From positions 1 through 64,000 of the forward strand of contig NZ_JAOQJC010000033.1 in the NCBI RefSeq assembly GCF_025567625.1: a stretch of DNA of 64,000 bases, written 5' to 3'. The DNA comes from Paenibacillus sp. J5C2022 (GTDB lineage Bacteria > Bacillota > Bacilli > Paenibacillales > Paenibacillaceae). The notes beneath the pieces were generated by a model. The model worked only from the letters and a program-made list of their open reading frames with translations. It did not search any database and had not been told where the DNA came from. This document shows, one piece after another, positions 60,439 through 64,000 of the stretch (position 1 is its first letter; the number at the start of each line of letters is the position of its first letter). A program made the position numbers and the translations under genes.

Positions 60439-62088
60439 ATGGCAAAAAAGATTCTGATTGTAGGCGGTGTAGCGGGAGGAGCCTCCGCAGCAGCAAGACT
60501 TCGCAGACTGGATGAGACGGCAGAGATTGTTATTTTTGAGCGCGGGGGATATATTTCATTCGCAAATTGCGGTCTTCCTTATTATATCGGAGAAACCATT
60601 GAAGAACGATCCAAGTTGTTGGTGCAAACACCGGAGAGTATGAAAGCTCGGTTTAATCTGGATGTACGCATTCAAAGCGATGTGATCCAAGTCGATCCTG
60701 AGCAAAAGAAGGTTCTTGTAAATAGTAAAGAACGCGGAATCTATGAGGAGAATTATGATTACCTCATTTTGTCCCCCGGAGCTAAACCGTTGCAACCGCC
60801 GATCCCGGGAATAGATAGCCCTCTAATTTTTACACTCCGCAATATGGAGGACACGGATCGGATTAAAGCGATGGTGGATCAAGAAGGAGTCCAGAGTGCC
60901 GTAGTTGTTGGTGGCGGGTATATCGGTGTGGAAATGGCGGAAAATCTGCGGGAACGAGGGCTTGAAGTTTCCTTAGTAGAAGCAGCGCCTCACATCCTTG
61001 CTCCCTTTGATTCTGAAATGGCTGCGATTGCGGAAAAGGAACTGGAAGACCATGGCGTTGCGCTTTATCTGGGGGATGGCGTACAGTCTTTTCGAGAAGA
61101 AGAGCAAGGGATCAGTGTTGTATTGCAGAGCGGGCAGGCAGTTCGTGCTGATCTAGTTCTCTTGGCAATCGGTGTGAAACCGGACACGGAATTTCTTAGC
61201 GATTCCGGCATTGAATTGGGAGCACGAGGCCACATCATCGTAGGTGAGACCTTGCAGACTAACCGAGAAGGTGTGTTTGCGGTTGGCGATGCAGTGGAGA
61301 TTACGGATTTTGTTCTTGGTACGCAAGGGGCTATTCCGCTCGCAGGACCGGCGAATAAGCAAGGTAGAATAGCAGCAGATCGGATTTGTGGATTACCATC
61401 GACGTATAAAGGAACGCAAGGTACAGCCATTATTAAAATATTCAGTCTTACAGGCGCCAGTACTGGAAGCAATGAGCGAACGCTCGCACGTTTAAATATT
61501 CCTTATCGTGTTGTTTATGTACATCCGAGCTCTCATGCGACCTATTATCCTGGTGCCAAGCAGATCGCGCTAAAGTTGCTGTTTAATGAGGAAGGACGCA
61601 TTTTAGGAGCACAAGCCTTCGGTGAAGAAGGGGTAGACAAACGAATCGATGTTATCGCAACCGTGCTGCGATTAAAAGGAACCATCCACGATCTGACCGA
61701 ATTGGAACTCTCGTATGCGCCGCCCTTCTCTTCCGCGAAAGATCCGGTGAATATGGCAGGCTATTTTGCGCAAAATGTGCTAAACGGTCTTGTGGAAGTC
61801 GTGACCTTAAAGGAGATTGACGCGATAGACCTTGAAAAGCAAATCCTGCTTGATGTACGTACTGAAGCTGAATTTAACGACGGGTTCATCGAAGGGGCGA
61901 TTCACGTTCCGGTTGATGAGCTTCGGAATCGTATGCATGAGTTGGACCGAGAGAAAGAGATTTATACGTATTGTGCGGTTGGAGCAAGAGGGTATATCGC
62001 TTCGCGCATTCTAAGTCAGAACGGCTTTAAGGTTAAGGATTTGACCGGTGGATACCGCAGCTATAGGATGGCTAATTATAAATCGTAA
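60439..62088 (+). CDS. CoA-disulfide reductase fused to a rhodanese domain (CoADR-RHD)
   Basis: 549 aa. The N-terminal FAD fold is VGGVAGGASAAARLRR, active Cys44 is in SFANCGLPYY, and the NAD(P)H fold is VVGGGYIGVEMAENL. The dimerisation domain comes next, then a rhodanese domain with Cys512 in YCAVGARG. Such fusions reduce CoA persulfides or polysulfides and detoxify reactive sulfur. The enzyme appears complete. Confidence 0.95.
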   Translation: MAKKILIVGGVAGGASAAARLRRLDETAEIVIFERGGYISFANCGLPYYIGETIEERSKLLVQTPESMKARFNLDVRIQSDVIQVDPEQKKVLVNSKERGIYEENYDYLILSPGAKPLQPPIPGIDSPLIFTLRNMEDTDRIKAMVDQEGVQSAVVVGGGYIGVEMAENLRERGLEVSLVEAAPHILAPFDSEMAAIAEKELEDHGVALYLGDGVQSFREEEQGISVVLQSGQAVRADLVLLAIGVKPDTEFLSDSGIELGARGHIIVGETLQTNREGVFAVGDAVEITDFVLGTQGAIPLAGPANKQGRIAADRICGLPSTYKGTQGTAIIKIFSLTGASTGSNERTLARLNIPYRVVYVHPSSHATYYPGAKQIALKLLFNEEGRILGAQAFGEEGVDKRIDVIATVLRLKGTIHDLTELELSYAPPFSSAKDPVNMAGYFAQNVLNGLVEVVTLKEIDAIDLEKQILLDVRTEAEFNDGFIEGAIHVPVDELRNRMHELDREKEIYTYCAVGARGYIASRILSQNGFKVKDLTGGYRSYRMANYKS

Positions 62089-62126
62089 AATCATAGGAGC
62101 GGAAACTTGGAAAGGGGAGGACTTCT

Positions 62127-62762
62127 ATGAAGGAAAGTAGCATAGGTGAGACAATGAACATTGCGTTAGCTTCACCAGTGCAAGTCGGAGGGAATATATT
62201 TACACCGGAGCAATTAGCGAAAATCAGTAATGTAGTTGGTCTAGATGCTAAAATTGAGATCACGCCATTTAGACAAATCTATGTGGAGGTTCCTATCGAC
62301 CAGCGCGGAACGATTCAGCAGGAGCTGGAGCGTTCGGGGCTTGAGGTATATACGGCCGGTGCAGTAACCAAAAGCTTGATTGCTTGCCAATTCTGCAGAG
62401 GAGCAGAAGAAGCAGGACTGGATACGGCTCGGATGTTGAATCAAGCGATTGCGGGAATTGAAACACCAACGCCGATGAAGATCGGTTACGCCGGTTGTGC
62501 GCTCGGCACAAGTGAACCCCTGCTTAAGAATATCGGTGTTGTTAAAATGCGGGATAAATTTGACATTTATGTCGGAGGAGAATCGAAAGGCTTGAAAGCA
62601 ACACTCGCTAAGAAATTGGTTTCTGAATTGGCTGAAGATGAGCTTGTCGCAATTATTATGAAATTGATCGATTATTATAAGGCCAATGCGAAGGGGAAAG
62701 AGAAATTCAGTAGATTCGTGGAACGTATATCCCTAGAAAAGCTGCAAGGCGTGTTACTATAG
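62127..62762 (+). CDS. Sulfite/nitrite-reductase ferredoxin-like half-domain protein
   Basis: 211 aa. RQIYVEVPIDQRGTIQQEL matches the nitrite/sulfite reductase ferredoxin-like half domain. ACQFCRGAEEAG and GYAGCALGTSEPLL supply three cysteines of a likely [4Fe-4S] site. It is much shorter than a true sulfite reductase, so it is either an electron-transfer or siroheme-binding partner. It is the last gene before a strong terminator in the sulfur operon. GGGGAGGA lies before ATG 62127. Confidence 0.75.
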   Translation: MKESSIGETMNIALASPVQVGGNIFTPEQLAKISNVVGLDAKIEITPFRQIYVEVPIDQRGTIQQELERSGLEVYTAGAVTKSLIACQFCRGAEEAGLDTARMLNQAIAGIETPTPMKIGYAGCALGTSEPLLKNIGVVKMRDKFDIYVGGESKGLKATLAKKLVSELAEDELVAIIMKLIDYYKANAKGKEKFSRFVERISLEKLQGVLL

Positions 62763-62774
62763 CATATTGAAGTA

Positions 62775-62811
62775 AAACATAAACCCAGTCGTTGTGACTG
62801 GGTTTATGTTT
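62775..62811. terminator. Bidirectional terminator
   Basis: AAACATAAACCCAGTC (62775-62790) and GACTGGGTTTATGTTT (62796-62811) pair perfectly with a 5-base loop. It ends the plus-strand sulfur operon and the converging minus-strand operon. Confidence 0.9.
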
Positions 62812-62845
62812 TTAGCTTGCCCATATTACTTGGACACGTTGATAC

Positions 62846-63289
62846 TTAGACACGTTGATGGTCAGGTCGCCACTTTTTCACATTCTTTTTAATTTCTTCA
62901 GGCGACAGATGACTAGCTATGATTCGATCGACCAGATCAACTACCTCTGCATCTGATGCGAAACGCAACGCAATGAGTTGCTCCTTCGAGAGACCTTCAT
63001 CCAAACGTTTACCCGTCAACATAAAATAACGCAGCTGCTCTTCGGTTCGAATAAGCCGGTCTTGTAAGGTTAATGCATACATACGCGCAAGCATTCCAGG
63101 GACGATTGCAAGCACAACCACACCAACTAGTAACAATAGATTTAAAGAAAAACCGTTGCTCATAAATTCATAAATACTATACACTACTGTAGTCAATAGC
63201 AAGATGATGCTTAATGGCAGCCAAATAAAGTGCTGTAACGGCTGATAACGAGTATGATTTGCATAGGATTGTTCTTTCAGTTTCCTCAC
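62846..63289 (-). CDS. DUF6526-like membrane protein
   Basis: 147 aa from GTG 63289. Two membrane helices (FIWLPLSIILLLTTVVYSIY and LNLLLLVGVVVLAIVPGMLA), then a cytosolic helical end (RTEEQLRYFMLTG, EQLIALRFASDAEV). This fits DUF6526, of unknown role. The GTG overlaps AGGAGG, so a CTG start at 63280 with 8-bp spacing is possible. It is the third gene of the minus-strand operon. Confidence 0.7.
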   Translation of the reverse strand: MRKLKEQSYANHTRYQPLQHFIWLPLSIILLLTTVVYSIYEFMSNGFSLNLLLLVGVVVLAIVPGMLARMYALTLQDRLIRTEEQLRYFMLTGKRLDEGLSKEQLIALRFASDAEVVDLVDRIIASHLSPEEIKKNVKKWRPDHQRV

Positions 63290-63307
63290 CTCCTGTACGA
63301 TTGCCGA

Positions 63308-63649
63308 CTAGGATATTTCATAATGCTCCATGATCTGTTCTAGCTTATTCTTTAATTGATCAAAACGAACAAACCGATCTTCTCGTATATATTCCTTTCG
63401 ATCTATGATCAAAAGCATAATAGGAACTGTAAAAATTAAAAATTTTTCTGCCACCTCTTCTACCTTATTGGCATCAATGTGCCCTAGGTGGATAAGTGGA
63501 TAATGATCAAGTAGCTCTCTTAGCTTAGGCAATATAGCGTGACACACACTACACTCTGGCCTGGATACGTACAAGAAACTCAACTTGTGATTTTCAAGAA
63601 ACTCTTCTACCATCTCAAGTGAAGTTAACTCATTCAGCTTTTTCATCAT
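63308..63649 (-). CDS. Thioredoxin-like protein
   Basis: 113 aa. The thioredoxin fold is FLYVSRPECSVCHAILPKL with C33-S-V-C36, and the cis-Pro region is FTVPIMLLI. It reduces disulfides or persulfides in the cytosol. Its ATG shares one base with the OsmC stop (TAATG), so the two are translated together. Confidence 0.85.
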   Translation of the reverse strand: MMKKLNELTSLEMVEEFLENHKLSFLYVSRPECSVCHAILPKLRELLDHYPLIHLGHIDANKVEEVAEKFLIFTVPIMLLIIDRKEYIREDRFVRFDQLKNKLEQIMEHYEIS

Positions 63650-64000
63650 TAGAACCAGTCTAACCCGTGATCTTCCACGTATTGACTAACGACATCCTTG
63701 TCGGAAACTAATGATACTTTGCCTTCAAACTCTATTTCAACCTCTGCTTTTTTTAATAAATTTCCGATTGCGCACCCTTTGTCTGCGGCTACAATTGCTT
63801 CATGTGCTAATTCAATCTGATCTTCTGTTGCATCAATAGACAAAATAACATGAGGATAATGGATAATTTTAAAGCCTTCTTGTTTTGAATTGGTTGCTTC
63901 CGAATTCATGATCAACCCGGCAACAGGCAATTTTTTTGTTTGAAGTATATATACAAGAGTCGTTATATAACAGGTTGCAGCGGAAGAAACAAGTAACTCT
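63649..64000 (-). CDS. OsmC family protein (5' end outside the window)
   Basis: On the minus strand the frame is open to the window edge. VSSAATCYITTL and DKGCAIGNLLKKAEVEI carry the two cysteines typical of OsmC/Ohr thiol peroxidases. The N-terminal part of the ~140-aa protein must lie beyond 64000. A start at 63909 or 63930 would remove the first cysteine and is unlikely. It reduces peroxides or persulfides and heads an operon with a thioredoxin-like protein. Confidence 0.8.
   Translation of the reverse strand, partial: ELLVSSAATCYITTLVYILQTKKLPVAGLIMNSEATNSKQEGFKIIHYPHVILSIDATEDQIELAHEAIVAADKGCAIGNLLKKAEVEIEFEGKVSLVSDKDVVSQYVEDHGLDWF

Noticed and set aside
1..64000. CRISPR arrays, tRNA or rRNA genes
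   Set aside because: No regularly spaced repeats and no tRNA or rRNA sequence were seen on reading both strands.

Overview
The window looks like chromosomal or plasmid DNA of a spore-forming Gram-positive bacterium, most likely a member of Paenibacillaceae (Paenibacillus/Brevibacillus type). The grounds are strong AGGAGG-type ribosome binding sites, GTG/TTG starts, a Spo0E-like protein, a copper-amine-oxidase N-terminal-domain surface protein and CsoR/CstR regulators. The genus is inferred. No rRNA, tRNA or CRISPR array was found.

Region 1 (1-8.6 kb) is an AT-rich accessory zone. Two single-gene units (a HAD phosphatase and a small P-loop kinase) are separated by a repeated element with inverted ends. 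A 1.2 kb stretch without genes follows. Next is a three-gene cluster of the ABC-three-component (Lamassu-like) type: a nuclease-like protein, a small middle component and an SMC/Rad50-like ATPase. An unknown fourth gene comes directly after it. A gene remnant and a predicted beta-solenoid protein close the region.

Region 2 (8.6-46.5 kb) is a Tn1549/CTn-like conjugative element. ParA/ParB partition genes come first. A Tad-like pilus module follows: a CpaB-like protein, two TadZ-like proteins without a normal P-loop, a TadA ATPase, a TadB/C membrane protein and four pilin-like proteins. Two secreted proteins follow, one of 1277 residues. Then come a winged-helix protein, a 2429-residue methylase-helicase that carries a tnpV gene in another frame inside its linker, a toprim protein and a toxin-antitoxin pair. 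The transfer module is a likely oriT, MobC, relaxase, PcfB, ArdC-like protein, VirD4, a VirB2-like small protein, VirB6-like, PrgI and VirB4. An XRE repressor diverges from a Spo0E-like phosphatase gene across a 14-bp inverted repeat. No integrase, cell-wall hydrolase or prepilin peptidase is present, so the element is incomplete, rearranged, or continues elsewhere.

Region 3 (46.6-54.8 kb) is a metal-resistance island. It holds a CopB-type ATPase (CPH motif), then on the minus strand a hemerythrin-like small protein, a P1B ATPase with an unusual CPG motif and a CPSC metallochaperone, and then csoR-copZ-copA on the plus strand. The two minus-strand promoters each carry an FNR/CRP-family box at the same distance from a -10 element. 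The csoR and copA units carry CsoR operators.

Region 4 (54.9-64 kb) starts with an IS110-family element that has a long noncoding end where a bridge RNA would be expected. A beta-carbonic anhydrase broken by a one-base frameshift, an isochorismatase-family hydrolase and an Lrp regulator follow. The last part is a reactive-sulfur island: CstR, a membrane rhodanese, a second rhodanese, a methyltransferase, a CoA-disulfide-reductase/rhodanese fusion and a sulfite-reductase-like half protein. A converging minus-strand operon of OsmC (cut by the window edge), a thioredoxin-like protein and a DUF6526-like membrane protein ends the window.
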